The notes beneath the pieces are model-generated. The model worked only from the letters and a program-made list of their open reading frames with translations. It was not told the DNA's origin and did no database searches. Positions 8,591-17,744 of a stretch of 64,000 nt of DNA are shown here, one piece after another; positions within the stretch are counted from its first letter, which is position 1; each line of letters opens with the position of its first letter. Source of the DNA: Nocardia cyriacigeorgica (lineage in GTDB: Bacteria; Actinomycetota; Actinomycetes; Mycobacteriales; Mycobacteriaceae); assembly GCF_029868385.1 (NCBI RefSeq), contig NZ_JARWNX010000018.1:27095-91094 (forward strand). Reading direction: 5' to 3'. The translations under genes and the position numbers were made by a program.

Positions 8591-9901
8591 GTGCGGCGCC
8601 GGATTCTGCGGTCGATGCTGACCGTACTCATGCTCACCACCGTGGCCCTCGGTGTGCCGCTGACCTACACCGCCTGGCTGTGGGTCGAAGACATCACCAG
8701 AAACGATTTGCAGAGCAGACTCGAGCGGATAGCGGTGGAGGTGATCGCCCAGGAGCGCGATGACGGTCGGGTGCACGACGGGCTCGATCTGCGTACCGTG
8801 CGCCCCCTGGTGCCCGATAACGGCCGACTCACCATCGTGTATCCGGCGCCGCACGACAATGCCTCACAGGTCGATATCGGGGCCGAACGGGTCGTCGATC
8901 CGCTGCTGGAATCGCTGTCCATGGGGGCGTCGGGATCGTTGCGGCTGGAGGTGCCGTCGGCGCCGATGCATGCCAGACAGCGTCAGGCCGTGGCCGTGGT
9001 CGGACTGGCTGTGCTGGCATCCCTTGCCGCGGCGGTGACGGTGGCGGTGGTGACCACCCGCCGGGTCGCCGATCCGTTGCGCGATGTCGCGGCGCGCGCG
9101 GCCCGGCTGGCGATGGGCGATTTCCGGCCCGATCCGCGCAGACACGGCATCGCCGAACTGGATCGGGTCTCCGATGTGCTCGATTCGGCGACGGTCGAGA
9201 TCGCCGGACGCCTGCAACGTGAGCACGCCCTGGTCGCCGATGTCTCCCATCAGCTGCGCAGCAGGCTGACCGCGGTACGGCTGCGGTTGGACGAACTGTC
9301 GGCGCATCGCGACCCGGATGTGGTGCACGAGGCCGAGGAGGCGATGGCGCAGGTCGACCGGCTGACCGAAGCGATCGACGATCTGGTGCGCGCATCGCGC
9401 GATGAGGACGCCACTGAACGCGATCCGGTGCCGGTCATGGACGAACTGCGCGGGATCGTCACCGAATGGACCCACCCGTTCACCGAGGCCGGGCGCAACC
9501 TACAACTGATCGGCGATGAGGAACTGCGCGCGCCGATCACCGGTTCCCGGTTGCGGGAGGCGGTCGCGGTGCTGATCGACAATGCCCTGATGCACGGCGG
9601 TGGCACCTGCACGGTGTCGGTGCGCACGGTGCGGCCGGGCCGGGATCGGGAGCCGCTGGTGTGTGTGGAGATCGCCGATGAGGGCGACGGCGTCAGCGAT
9701 GAGTTGGCCCCGCATATCTTCGATCGGGGTTTCTCCGGCGCCGGATCGACCGGGGTGGGGCTGGCGCTGGCGCGGGCGTTGATCGAGGCCGACGGTGGGC
9801 GGCTGGAATTGCAGCGGCGCAGGCCCGCGTTGTTCGCGGTGTTCCTCGGCGCGCCGACGACGGCGCGTCAGGCCAACGGTGTGGTGGGGGAGCCGCGATA
9901 G
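8591..9901 (+). CDS. Two-component sensor histidine kinase
   Basis: Membrane sensor kinase of 436 aa, partner of the response regulator just upstream. Seen: transmembrane helix about 8-30, an extracytoplasmic segment of about 100 residues, second helix about 133-155, HAMP linker, HisKA box ADVSHQLRSRLTAVRLRLDEL with His220, N box AVLIDNALMHGG, G1 box ADEGDGVSDELAPHIFDRGFS and G2 box GVGLALARALIEADGG. The dimerisation box has HQL in place of the commoner HEL. GTG start lies 1 bp after the regulator's stop codon. The signal sensed is unknown. Confidence 0.93.
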   Translation: MRRRILRSMLTVLMLTTVALGVPLTYTAWLWVEDITRNDLQSRLERIAVEVIAQERDDGRVHDGLDLRTVRPLVPDNGRLTIVYPAPHDNASQVDIGAERVVDPLLESLSMGASGSLRLEVPSAPMHARQRQAVAVVGLAVLASLAAAVTVAVVTTRRVADPLRDVAARAARLAMGDFRPDPRRHGIAELDRVSDVLDSATVEIAGRLQREHALVADVSHQLRSRLTAVRLRLDELSAHRDPDVVHEAEEAMAQVDRLTEAIDDLVRASRDEDATERDPVPVMDELRGIVTEWTHPFTEAGRNLQLIGDEELRAPITGSRLREAVAVLIDNALMHGGGTCTVSVRTVRPGRDREPLVCVEIADEGDGVSDELAPHIFDRGFSGAGSTGVGLALARALIEADGGRLELQRRRPALFAVFLGAPTTARQANGVVGEPR

Positions 9902-9916
9902 CAGCCCTCGACCGGA

Positions 9917-10462
9917 TCAGCTGTGGCCGAGCCGACGTTCCTCTTCGACGAGTTCCTCGAACTCTTCCATGATCTGTTCCATCTCATCGGGGAAGACCCA
10001 GCGGCGCATGGCCCAGAAACGGAACGCCATCTGGAGCAGGTTGCCGATGATGAACGCGCTGACGAAGTCGGCGATGTTCTCGACCAGGAAGCTCACATCG
10101 GGCTGACGCAGGTGGAAGACATAACTGGACACCCACAGCGGTACGAAGCTGAGCACCACACCGACACCGCTGACGGCGAAGAACAGCGCCGCCTCGTGAT
10201 GGCGTTCCCGGCCGCCACGGTTCTTGAACGACCATTCGCGGTTGAGAATGTAGGAACAGATCACCGCGATCACACCGGAGATGATCTTCGCGGTGACCGG
10301 CTTCGGTTCCAGAACGGTCCACTTCAGCAGGTAGAAAATTCCGCTGTCGATGATGAACGTGGTCGCGCCGACGATGGCGAACTTGATCAGTTCGCGGTGG
10401 CGATACGCGATATCCTGCGCAGGCTTGGGAAGGACGCGGACCACGTCGTCGACGAATGACAC
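9917..10462 (-). CDS. GtrA-family membrane protein
   Basis: Small polytopic membrane protein (181 aa) of the GtrA family, proteins that commonly help flip polyprenyl-linked sugars for cell-envelope glycosylation. Seen: KFAIVGATTFIIDSGIFYLL as first helix, a Tyr-Ile-Leu-Asn-Arg-Glu-Trp motif (SYILNREWSF) after helix 2, two more helices, and a long acidic C-terminal tail rich in Glu (EQIMEEFEELVEEERR). Convergent with the histidine kinase (15-bp gap) and divergent from purK across 39 bp. The substrate is not predictable here. Confidence 0.88.
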   Translation of the reverse strand: MSFVDDVVRVLPKPAQDIAYRHRELIKFAIVGATTFIIDSGIFYLLKWTVLEPKPVTAKIISGVIAVICSYILNREWSFKNRGGRERHHEAALFFAVSGVGVVLSFVPLWVSSYVFHLRQPDVSFLVENIADFVSAFIIGNLLQMAFRFWAMRRWVFPDEMEQIMEEFEELVEEERRLGHS

Positions 10463-10501
10463 AAGGCCCGAGTGTACCGGTAGCGGTCATTCGCAGCGGA
10501 C

Positions 10502-11722
10502 ATGACAGTATTGACCGACGTGAGCGCACGTTCCTTCGATCCTTCGGCGATGCCGACCGTCACCATGATCGGCGGTGGCCAGCTGGCGCGCATGACGCAT
10601 CAGGCCGCCATCGCACTCGGCCAGCGCCTTCGGGTGCTCGCCGAACAACCCGGCGACCCGGCCGCGCAGGTCAGCCCCGATGTCGTCCTCGGTAGTCACA
10701 CCGATCTGGCCGCGCTGCGGGCCGCCGCCGTCGGCTCGCACGCGCTGACCTTCGATCATGAGCATGTGCCGACCGAGCATCTGGAGACGCTGGTCGCCGA
10801 GGGCGTGAATGTCCAGCCGCCGCCGTCGGCGCTGCTGTACGCACAGGACAAGCTGGCCATGCGGACGAAACTGTCGAGCATGGGGTTGCCGGTGCCCGCG
10901 TTCGTCGAGGTGTCCGAACCGGCCGACTCGCTGAAGTTCGGCGCCGAACAGGGCTGGCCCATCGTCATCAAGGCGGTGCGCGGCGGCTACGACGGGCGCG
11001 GTGTGTGGATGCCGGAGGACGCCGAGGAGGCCGAGCAGATCGTCACCGATCAGCTCGCCCGCGGGGTGCGATTGCTGGCCGAGGCGCGGGTCGACCTGGC
11101 CCGTGAGCTGTCGGCGATGGTGGCGCGTTCGCCGTTCGGGCAGGCAGCCACCTGGCCGGTGGTGGAGACCGTGCAGCGTAAGGGGCAGTGCGCGGTGGTG
11201 ATCGCGCCCGCGCCGGGGCTGTCGGAGCAGGTGGCCGCGGAGGCCGAGACCATGGCGCTCGCACTGGCCAATGAACTCGGTGTGGTCGGCGCCATGGCGG
11301 TGGAACTGTTCGAGACCCACGACGGCGCCTTGCTGATCAACGAGCTGGCGATGCGTCCGCACAATTCCGGGCATTGGGGGATGGACGGCGCCCGCACCGG
11401 ACAGTTCGAACAGCATCTGCGCGCGGTGCTCGACTATCCGCTCGGCGATACCAGCCCGTTGGCGCCGGTGACCGTGATGGCGAACATTCTCGGCGCCCCC
11501 GAGGCTCCGACCATGTCGATGGATGAGCGCCTGCATCACCTGTTCGCCCGGATGCCGGATGCGAAGGTGCATCTGTACGGCAAGGGGGAACGCCAGGACC
11601 GCAAGATCGGGCATGTGAACGTGCTCGGCGAGGATGTGGCCGCGGTGCGGGAGAAGGCCGAGCGTGCGGCACATTGGATGTCGCATGCCGTATGGACCGA
11701 TGGATGGGATCCGCATGAGTGA
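10502..11722 (+). CDS. purK: 5-(carboxyamino)imidazole ribonucleotide synthase
   Basis: ATP-grasp enzyme of purine synthesis that makes N5-CAIR from AIR, ATP and bicarbonate. Seen over 406 aa: N-terminal [41 protein letters not shown], the ATP-grasp core [16 protein letters not shown], and [17 protein letters not shown] with metal-binding residues. The ATG at 10502 is used; a later ATG at [10 protein letters not shown] would also leave the whole domain intact. The stop overlaps the purE start by 8 bp, giving translational coupling. Confidence 0.96.
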   Translation: MTVLTDVSARSFDPSAMPTVTMIGGGQLARMTHQAAIALGQRLRVLAEQPGDPAAQVSPDVVLGSHTDLAALRAAAVGSHALTFDHEHVPTEHLETLVAEGVNVQPPPSALLYAQDKLAMRTKLSSMGLPVPAFVEVSEPADSLKFGAEQGWPIVIKAVRGGYDGRGVWMPEDAEEAEQIVTDQLARGVRLLAEARVDLARELSAMVARSPFGQAATWPVVETVQRKGQCAVVIAPAPGLSEQVAAEAETMALALANELGVVGAMAVELFETHDGALLINELAMRPHNSGHWGMDGARTGQFEQHLRAVLDYPLGDTSPLAPVTVMANILGAPEAPTMSMDERLHHLFARMPDAKVHLYGKGERQDRKIGHVNVLGEDVAAVREKAERAAHWMSHAVWTDGWDPHE

Positions 11723-12245
11723 GCAGCAGGAATCCGGCGATCGTTTCGCGGGTCCGGCGGTCGGCCTGATCATGGGCAGCGATTCGGACTGGCCGACGAT
11801 GGAGGCCGCCGCCGAGGCGCTGGCCGAATTCGGGATCCGCTTCGAGGTCGGCGTGGTGTCGGCGCACCGCACACCGCAGCGCATGCTCGACTACGCCCGT
11901 GACGCTGCCGGGCGCGGTATCAAGGTCATCATCGCCGGTGCGGGCGGCGCCGCCCATCTGCCCGGCATGGTCGCCTCCGCGACACCGCTGCCCGTCATCG
12001 GTGTGCCGGTCCCGCTGAAATACCTCGACGGGATGGACTCGCTGCTGTCCATCGTCCAGATGCCCGCCGGTGTCCCGGTGGCCACCGTCTCCATCGGCGG
12101 AGCCCGCAACGCGGGTCTGCTCGCCGCTCGTATCCTCGCCACCAACGACTCGGCGCTGCTGGCCCGGATGCAGCAGTTCCAGGCCGGGCTCGAGCAGATG
12201 GTGCTCGACAAAGACGAAGCCCTGCGACAGCGTCTGCTCGGCTGA
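11715..12245 (+). CDS. purE: N5-carboxyaminoimidazole ribonucleotide mutase
   Basis: Converts N5-CAIR from PurK to CAIR, the next step of purine synthesis. Seen over 176 aa: [49 protein letters not shown] and [31 protein letters not shown], the full class I PurE signature. The start ATG at 11715 overlaps the end of purK by 8 bp. After the stop there is a 235-bp stretch (12246-12480) in which I see no gene. Confidence 0.97.
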   Translation: MSEQQESGDRFAGPAVGLIMGSDSDWPTMEAAAEALAEFGIRFEVGVVSAHRTPQRMLDYARDAAGRGIKVIIAGAGGAAHLPGMVASATPLPVIGVPVPLKYLDGMDSLLSIVQMPAGVPVATVSIGGARNAGLLAARILATNDSALLARMQQFQAGLEQMVLDKDEALRQRLLG

Positions 12246-12480
12246 ACGCTGCTCGCTCGCGACTTCGATCCGCTCGGACAGGGGCTTTCGCTGGTGAACA
12301 GCGGGCTGTGGAACACGGCGATGTTCCCGTTCCGGCCATCGGGCGGCCGTAGGTGATCGGTGAGCGAGGCTGCCAGCGCCTCGGGTCCTGTTCGCTCCAG
12401 CGGGATTGCCAGTCACGGGAAACGCACCGACGCCGCATTAGGGTCCAGGCGGAATCGTCGCCGGAATCAAGGGGTGCGAG

Positions 12481-13701
12481 GTGGAGTTCCCATTCGACCG
12501 GGTGACCGCCAATCAGTTGTCGTTCGCCGAGCGCGACGAGCGGTATCGACGGCTGCACGAATGGCCGGAGGCGACCCACCGGCATTCCTCGGGCCTGACA
12601 CTGGTGTGGAAATACGACGACGTCCGGGAATTGCTGGAATCGGCTTCACCCGGCGTGACCAATGCGAACTCGCTCGATCCGCTCGTCGGATATCCACGGA
12701 TCGCGGCGACACCGCGGGCGATCCCGCATATGGTGCGTCATCTGGTGCCGTTACCGGCGAAGGCGACCGCGAACCTGGCCGATGAGCAGCTGCACAAGCA
12801 GGTGTGGGACACGATGGCGGGTCCGAACGGTCATTTCACCATCGCGGCGGCCGACCGACCACGCGAAGCCGCGACCATGGCCGCGCACTTCCGGGAAGCG
12901 CTCGACGAACTCGGGACCCGCCGCGGCGGACTGGACGTGACCGCGCTGTCGATCGCCTATGCCATGCGTATCACCGGATCGGCCGTCGGGTTGCCCCCGG
13001 CCGACCGCGGCAGTGTCGCGGTCTGGAGCGGTGCGCAGTCGGGGTTGCTCGGCCGGAACATGCGCGGGCGCGAGCTGGCCGACGCCGTCGGAGCGCTCGG
13101 GCAGCTGTTCACCGTCAGCGGTCGGGTCGTGCGCGAGGGGACGGGCGGATTCGCCGCTCGGCTGCGCGACGCCGGAATCCCGCGCCGGGTGGCGACGGCC
13201 GCACTGGCGAATTCGCTGGCCGCGGGGGTGCACACGATCAGTGGCAGCATCCAGCAGGGTGTGCAGCGTCTACTGAGTGATCCGGACCGGCTCTGGTGGA
13301 AGCTGCTCGGCGATCAGCACACCGCAGGCCAGGTCGCGGCGAAGGTACTGCAACTGGATCCGGGACTGGTGGCATGGAAACGCCTGGTGACCGAGCCGGT
13401 CACCCTCGCCGGTGGCACCGAGCTTCGGCCCGGTCCGGTGCTGGTGATGTTCGCCGCCGCCAATCGGGATCCTGCGGTCTTCCCGGACTGCCTGAGCCTG
13501 CGCGGCACCGGTAAACGTCCGCTGACCTTCGGGTTCGGTCGTCATATCTGTCCTGGCAGGCAACTGGCCACACTCGCGGTCGAGGTGTTCCTGCGGGAGC
13601 TGTACGAATTGGTCCCCGACGCCGCGTCCACCTCCGAACCCGGCCCGCCCCGCCCGGCCGACCTGCTGTTCAGCGGCGCGCAGGTGACGCTGGATCGATG
13701 A
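12481..13701 (+). CDS. Cytochrome P450 lacking the ExxR motif
   Basis: P450-type haem-thiolate protein of 406 aa; substrate unknown. Seen: haem loop LTFGFGRHICPGRQLA with Cys357, I-helix LAAGVHT (residues 246-252, fitting the (A/G)GxxT oxygen-activation motif), and VWKYDDVRELLES at the N-terminus. In the K-helix position the sequence reads VAAKVLQLDPG (285-295), with Lys288 and Gln291 where nearly all P450s have Glu and Arg of ExxR. A few actinobacterial P450s are known to lack this motif (CYP157 types). The GTG start follows AAGGGG. The TetR gene 54 bp downstream may control it. Confidence 0.85.
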   Translation: MEFPFDRVTANQLSFAERDERYRRLHEWPEATHRHSSGLTLVWKYDDVRELLESASPGVTNANSLDPLVGYPRIAATPRAIPHMVRHLVPLPAKATANLADEQLHKQVWDTMAGPNGHFTIAAADRPREAATMAAHFREALDELGTRRGGLDVTALSIAYAMRITGSAVGLPPADRGSVAVWSGAQSGLLGRNMRGRELADAVGALGQLFTVSGRVVREGTGGFAARLRDAGIPRRVATAALANSLAAGVHTISGSIQQGVQRLLSDPDRLWWKLLGDQHTAGQVAAKVLQLDPGLVAWKRLVTEPVTLAGGTELRPGPVLVMFAAANRDPAVFPDCLSLRGTGKRPLTFGFGRHICPGRQLATLAVEVFLRELYELVPDAASTSEPGPPRPADLLFSGAQVTLDR

Positions 13702-13755
13702 CCGGCCTCGCCGCTCCAACGCATCGGCTCGGTGGCCGCTGACTACGGTGAAACG

Positions 13756-14439
13756 ATGGCAACCGACGAGACCGCGCGGGAGAAGACCGGCGACGACACC
13801 GTCCGCTTCCGGCTCGCCGTGGTGGATGTGGCCCTGCGTTTGTTCGCCGAACAGGGGTATGAAGCGACGTCGGTAGACGAGATCGCGGAGGCCGCCGGGA
13901 TTTCGCGGCGCACCTTCTTCCGGCAGTTCCGGTCCAAGGAAGACGTGATCTTCGCCGATCACGAGGCGCAGCTTGCGGCGGCGGCGCAGTATCTGGCCGG
14001 GACCGATGAGGATCCGTGGGATGCGGTGTGCTCGGCGGTGGTGCAGGTCTTCGAGCGGTTCACCCAGTGGCGCGATATCGCGGCCCGGCGCTACCGGGTG
14101 GTGCGGCGGGCGCCCGCGCTGCGCGAACGCGAGATCGTCGCGGTGTTCCGGTACGAGCGGCTGTTCACCGACTTCCTGCGCGAACGGCTGCCGGAGGTGT
14201 CGGATCTGGCGCGGGTGCAGTTCGCCGCGGCGGTCACCGCGACCCACAACTATCTGCTGCGCCGCATGGTGCGTGGTGAATCCGATGCCGGTGCGGCCGA
14301 TCTGCGGGTCGAGCTCGCCGCCATTCCGCGCGGTGCGGCGCGGGCGAGAAGTGAGGAGATGGTGCTCGCGGTATTCCCGCGTGACCTGCCGCCCCAACGG
14401 GTGGCCGATCTGCTCGCGCGTCGCCTCGGTAGTCTGTGA
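13756..14439 (+). CDS. TetR-family transcriptional regulator
   Basis: TetR repressor of 227 aa. Seen: N-terminal HTH with LRLFAEQGYEATSVDEIAEAAGISRRTFFRQFRSKEDVIFADH, then an all-helical ligand-binding domain rich in Arg and Ala. Start at ATG 13756 (MATDETAREKTG); a GTG at 13732 in frame is an alternative. It lies between the P450 (54 bp upstream) and an acyl-CoA dehydrogenase gene. Two copies of CACTGAGTGCC directly downstream suggest that it acts on fadE25, on itself, or both; the ligand may be an acyl-CoA (inference). Confidence 0.88.
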   Translation: MATDETAREKTGDDTVRFRLAVVDVALRLFAEQGYEATSVDEIAEAAGISRRTFFRQFRSKEDVIFADHEAQLAAAAQYLAGTDEDPWDAVCSAVVQVFERFTQWRDIAARRYRVVRRAPALREREIVAVFRYERLFTDFLRERLPEVSDLARVQFAAAVTATHNYLLRRMVRGESDAGAADLRVELAAIPRGAARARSEEMVLAVFPRDLPPQRVADLLARRLGSL

Positions 14440-14460
14440 CCAGCGACACACTGGATCGGT

Positions 14461-14538
14461 GACACTGAGTGCCAAGCGGTCTCTGCCGGTACGGCAGGCA
14501 TGGCGCGTATACTGATCGACGAAGTGGCACTGAGTGCC
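14461..14538. promoter_or_regulatory. Paired palindromic operators around a -10 element upstream of fadE25
   Basis: GGCACTGAGTGCC at 14526-14538 is a perfect 13-bp palindrome. GACACTGAGTGCC at 14461-14473 is the same site with one mismatch. A -10-like TATACT lies between them at 14508-14513, so a protein bound at the second site would cover the transcription start. A further inverted repeat TGCCG-GTA-CGGCA sits at 14484-14496. The arrangement fits autoregulated TetR control of the acyl-CoA dehydrogenase gene; the link to the neighbouring TetR is inferred. Confidence 0.6.
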
Positions 14539-14599
14539 GGACCGGTCTGTGTGTCCGGATAGGACCACAGCTTTTCTCATACGATCAGGAGCGTGCCCG

Positions 14600-15760
14600 A
14601 TGGCGGGAAACCCCGATTTCGACCTGTTCAAGCTCGAGGACTTCCACGATGAGCTGCGCGCGGCTATCCGCGGTCTCGGCGAGAAGGAGATCGCGCCCTA
14701 CGCCAAGGACGTCGACGGCAATTCCCGCTTCCCGGAAGAGGCGCTGAGCGCGCTCAATGCGGCGGGCTTCAACGCCGTGCATGTGCCGGAGGCCTACGGC
14801 GGGCAGGGCGCCGACTCGGTCGCCACCTGCATCGTCATCGAGGAAGTCGCCCGCATCTGTGGCTCCTCCTCGTTGATCCCCGCGGTCAACAAGCTCGGCA
14901 CCATGGGCCTGATCCTCAACGGTTCCGAGGGGCTCAAGCAGAAGGTCCTCAGCGATATCGTCAACGGTGAGATGGCCTCCTACGCGCTGTCCGAGCGGGA
15001 GGCGGGCTCCGATGCCGCGAGCATGCGCACCCGCGCCAAGCAGGACGGCGACGACTGGGTCATCAACGGCTCCAAGTGTTGGATCACCAACGGCGGCAAG
15101 TCTTCCTGGTACACCGTGATGGCCGTGACCGATGCCGACAAGGGCGCCAACGGCATCTCCGCGTTCATGGTGCACAAGGACGACGAGGGCTTCGTCGTCG
15201 GCCCGCTCGAGCACAAGCTCGGCATCAAGGGCTCGCCCACCGCCGAGCTGTACTTCGAGAACTGCCGTATCCCGGGCGACCGGATCATCGGTGCGCCGGG
15301 TACCGGTTTCAAGACCGCCCTCCAGACCCTCGACCACACCCGCCCCACCATCGGCGCGCAGGCCGTCGGCCTGGCCCAGGGTGCGCTGGACGCGGCTATC
15401 GCCTACACCAAGGACCGCAAGCAGTTCGGTAAGGCCATCGCCGATTTCCAGAACACCCAGTTCATGCTGGCCGATATGGCGATGAAGGTCGAAGCGGCCC
15501 GGCTGATGGTCTACACCTCGGCCGCCCGCGCCGAGCGCGGCGAGCAGAACCTCGGCTTCATCTCCGCCGCCGCCAAGTGCTTCGCCTCCGATGTCGCCAT
15601 GGAAGTCACCACCAACGCCGTCCAGCTCTTCGGCGGCGCCGGCTACACCACCGACTTCCCGGTCGAGCGCATGATGCGCGACGCCAAGATCACCCAGATC
15701 TACGAGGGCACCAACCAGATCCAGCGCCTGGTGATGAGCCGCGCCCTGCTCAAGGGCTGA
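14600..15760 (+). CDS. fadE25: Acyl-CoA dehydrogenase (FadE25-like)
   Basis: FAD-dependent alpha,beta-dehydrogenation of acyl-CoA in beta-oxidation, 386 aa. Seen: N-terminal helical domain LEDFHDELRAAIRGLGEKEIAPYA; flavin-contact strands ALSEREAGSDAASMRTRA and CWITNGGKSSWY; HKLGIKGSPTAELYFENCRIP; TKDRKQFGKAIADFQ; and IYEGTNQIQR with the catalytic-type Glu at residue 369. Start ATG 14600 follows AGGAGCG at good spacing; a GTG/ATG upstream would add unrelated residues. The gene name follows the purK-purE-fadE25 order that I recall in mycobacteria. Palindromic operators lie just upstream and a strong terminator 110 bp downstream. Confidence 0.92.
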   Translation: MAGNPDFDLFKLEDFHDELRAAIRGLGEKEIAPYAKDVDGNSRFPEEALSALNAAGFNAVHVPEAYGGQGADSVATCIVIEEVARICGSSSLIPAVNKLGTMGLILNGSEGLKQKVLSDIVNGEMASYALSEREAGSDAASMRTRAKQDGDDWVINGSKCWITNGGKSSWYTVMAVTDADKGANGISAFMVHKDDEGFVVGPLEHKLGIKGSPTAELYFENCRIPGDRIIGAPGTGFKTALQTLDHTRPTIGAQAVGLAQGALDAAIAYTKDRKQFGKAIADFQNTQFMLADMAMKVEAARLMVYTSAARAERGEQNLGFISAAAKCFASDVAMEVTTNAVQLFGGAGYTTDFPVERMMRDAKITQIYEGTNQIQRLVMSRALLKG

Positions 15761-15870
15761 TTCCGTAATCGACCGGTTATTCCGTATCGGCCAGGCCGCT
15801 CGCAGGCCGTATGCGAGGGCGGGCCGGAATATCCGGTCGATGGTTGCGGGCCGCGGAAGTGTGTAGAAGA

Positions 15871-15903
15871 GGCAGGGGCCGGTGTGCGACACCGGCCCCT
15901 GCC
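15871..15903 (+). terminator. Intrinsic terminator-like hairpin after fadE25
   Basis: A perfect 15-bp stem (GGCAGGGGCCGGTGT pairs with ACACCGGCCCCTGCC) with a GCG loop, followed by TTCGT. There is no long T-tract, as is common in high-GC actinobacteria. It ends the fadE25 unit and separates the conserved block from the accessory cluster to the right. Confidence 0.75.
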
Positions 15904-15972
15904 TTCGTATGTATTTCACGTGGGCGAGTGCGAGTCCCGGAGTGGCCGACATGAATAACGCTGGCCGTGCGG

Positions 15973-16479
15973 CTATTCGCCGCGCGACCCCCGTTCCGAG
16001 GCATCCGGGTCCGGAGTGAGCAGTGGTGGCGCGATGCCCACCGGGGCGATGTGCACGCCCGACCATGGGCAGCGTGTGTGCCCGTCCAGTGTATGAACGG
16101 CGATGCGCTCGTCGAGTATCCGAACATGGCAGCCGGTGCACCTGCCAGGACAGCCGACGCTCACCACCGGTCCGGTGACGTTTCCGCGAAGGTAGATGCG
16201 TAGCTGGCGCAGCGTGATCCAGGGACCGCGTCCACAGGGGCACCTACGGAATTCGGTGACTTTCATTCCCTTCCAAGGGCATTCGCCCGGCACATTTCGC
16301 CAGTGCGCCTCCACCCGGCCTTCGATGAGGGTGATGCCGCGCAGGCAGTGTGCGGCTTCGGGGCATCGATACCGCCCGGATGTCGCTATCGCGCGCAGCA
16401 TCCCGACGTGAATCCATGGTTCGGATCGGCAGTCGCACGGAGGTTCGGCTGCCTCGAGGTGTGCGAGGTCATGTCTCAC
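15973..16479 (-). CDS. Cysteine-rich protein with two tandem CxC...CPW modules, function unknown
   Basis: Not a family I recognise. With a GTG start at 16479 the product is about 168 aa and holds two related modules. Module 1: C15-x-C17, PWI at 21-23, CP at 39, C45, then CPW at 67-69. Module 2: C80-x-C82, PWI at 86-88, CP at 110, GRCTGC with C114 and C117, then CPW at 137-139. The spacing CxC, PWI, LR, CP, C, CPW is kept in both, so this is an internal duplication. The paired cysteines suggest metal-binding (zinc-ribbon-like) modules; that is inference. The start is uncertain because no good ribosome site was found and the frame is open upstream. Divergent from the HTH/PP2C pair. Confidence 0.6.
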   Translation of the reverse strand: MRHDLAHLEAAEPPCDCRSEPWIHVGMLRAIATSGRYRCPEAAHCLRGITLIEGRVEAHWRNVPGECPWKGMKVTEFRRCPCGRGPWITLRQLRIYLRGNVTGPVVSVGCPGRCTGCHVRILDERIAVHTLDGHTRCPWSGVHIAPVGIAPPLLTPDPDASERGSRGE

Positions 16480-16909
16480 CGGTCGCGCTGCCCGGTGGGA
16501 GTGTTCGGGTGTGGATCGTGTCCGAGTCCGGTACGAGCGCCGATACGTGCCGAGTCGGGTGTCGGACCGTTGGTCGTCATATCCGCGTGACACGTCGCGG
16601 GTAGTGCCTGTAGCCCGATGGCGACACGCCGGAGGACCGACGGGTCCGTACATTCGCTTGCACGCCACAGGCGCAAGGTCGCTGCCATCGCGCGATCGGC
16701 GGGAATGCGAGTGGGCAGGGGAGAGCGCTCCGTATTCATCGGTGACCTCATGTGATCGGATGGCTGGAATTCCCGCTGTTTCCAGCGGTTTTGCGCATGT
16801 TTATCCCGCTAAACTCTGCGGTGATCGAGATGTGCAGATGTTTAGAGGGTATAAACTAGAACGATACGTCGTCGATCGACGGGGGTCAAGGCCCTCTAAA
16901 CTCGGCGAG
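16480..16909. promoter_or_regulatory. Divergent intergenic region with TTTAGAGGG-type motifs
   Basis: This 430-bp stretch separates the cysteine-rich gene from the HTH gene and holds no gene I can support. Its right end is relatively AT-rich. TTTAGAGGGTATAAA lies at 16841-16855, directly followed by CTAGAACGAT at 16856-16865. An inverted copy CCCTCTAAA lies at 16892-16900 and a variant CCCGCTAAA at 16806-16814. TTAGAGGGTAT and CTAGAACGAT both recur near 19.17 kb, upstream of the broken SRPBCC-like gene, so they look like binding sites for a shared regulator. The part up to the GTG at 16910 probably contains the promoter. Confidence 0.55.
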
Positions 16910-17740
16910 GTGGGTAGCGACGAGTTCGAGCAGGTCCGTTCCGAACCGGACCCGGTGCGGCGCGGGCGACGCGCAACCGAACTCATCACGCGTTATCAAC
17001 AGCGCGCCGTCGAATTGGCGCGAATTCGTAAAGAGGCGATCGAAGAGGCGTATCGGAAAGGACTGAGCTACACCGAAATCGCCGAACTCTTCGGCATCAC
17101 GAAGGGTCGGATCAGCCAGATCAGGTCGAGTGCGCCGCCCGCCGAGCGTGCGTTCTTCGGGGTGGGGCCGGTGGCGGTCGGCATTCCCCGTCGATCCGGG
17201 GTCGAGGACGGTCGCGACCGTTCGTTCTTCGATGCGAGCGACGAGGAGGCAAGGGAGCGGGTCGAGGGCATCTTGGCCGAGCTGTCACTGGCCACTTCTC
17301 GATTCGCGATCGAGCCCGATGCGGAGGAGATCCCGGAAGGTGACGCCGTGGTGATCTGCGGTCCCAAATCCGCCCCGGTGGCCCGGTCGCTCCTGGACGC
17401 CGACGACGCCTTGGAATTCGAGCAGATCGACGGCACCTGGTGCATTGTCGAGAAGGCAACGGGTAAGCGGTACGAATCGCCGCACCGCGCCGATTCCGCG
17501 CACCGGACCGATATCGCCTATCTCGGCCGCCGCGGTGAGAACGGACGGGTGGTCGTCCAGATCGCTGGCGTTACCAGCGTCGGTTCGCTCGGTGTCGCGC
17601 ACTGGCTGAGCAGCAACCTGTCCTCGATGTACGATCCGGCCGCGCAATTCACCAGTGCCGTCATCGAATGCGATTTCGACGCCGAGATGTCGATCACCGA
17701 CAGCCGGACGCTTGCCGGTCCCTTCTCGACCCCGGAATGA
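16910..17740 (+). CDS. Sigma-like HTH protein with C-terminal 'VICGPKSAP' domain
   Basis: Protein of 276 aa with an N-terminal helical segment (ATELITRYQQRAVELARIRKEAIEEAYRKG), a sigma-region-4-like HTH (LSYTEIAELFGITKGRISQIR, about residues 52-72), a linker, and a C-terminal domain of roughly 130 residues starting GDAVVICGPKSAPVARSLL (about 145-165) and containing IAYLGRRG, VVVQIAG and GVAHWLSSNLSSMY. I recall similar HTH-plus-domain proteins in Streptomyces and Nocardia, but their function is unassigned. The start GTG 16910 is chosen because the upstream frame runs through the motif cluster; its ribosome site is weak. A PP2C-like gene follows after 4 bp, so the two are co-transcribed. A sensor/regulator role is inference. 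Confidence 0.7.
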   Translation: MGSDEFEQVRSEPDPVRRGRRATELITRYQQRAVELARIRKEAIEEAYRKGLSYTEIAELFGITKGRISQIRSSAPPAERAFFGVGPVAVGIPRRSGVEDGRDRSFFDASDEEARERVEGILAELSLATSRFAIEPDAEEIPEGDAVVICGPKSAPVARSLLDADDALEFEQIDGTWCIVEKATGKRYESPHRADSAHRTDIAYLGRRGENGRVVVQIAGVTSVGSLGVAHWLSSNLSSMYDPAAQFTSAVIECDFDAEMSITDSRTLAGPFSTPE

Positions 17741-17744
17741 TCTC

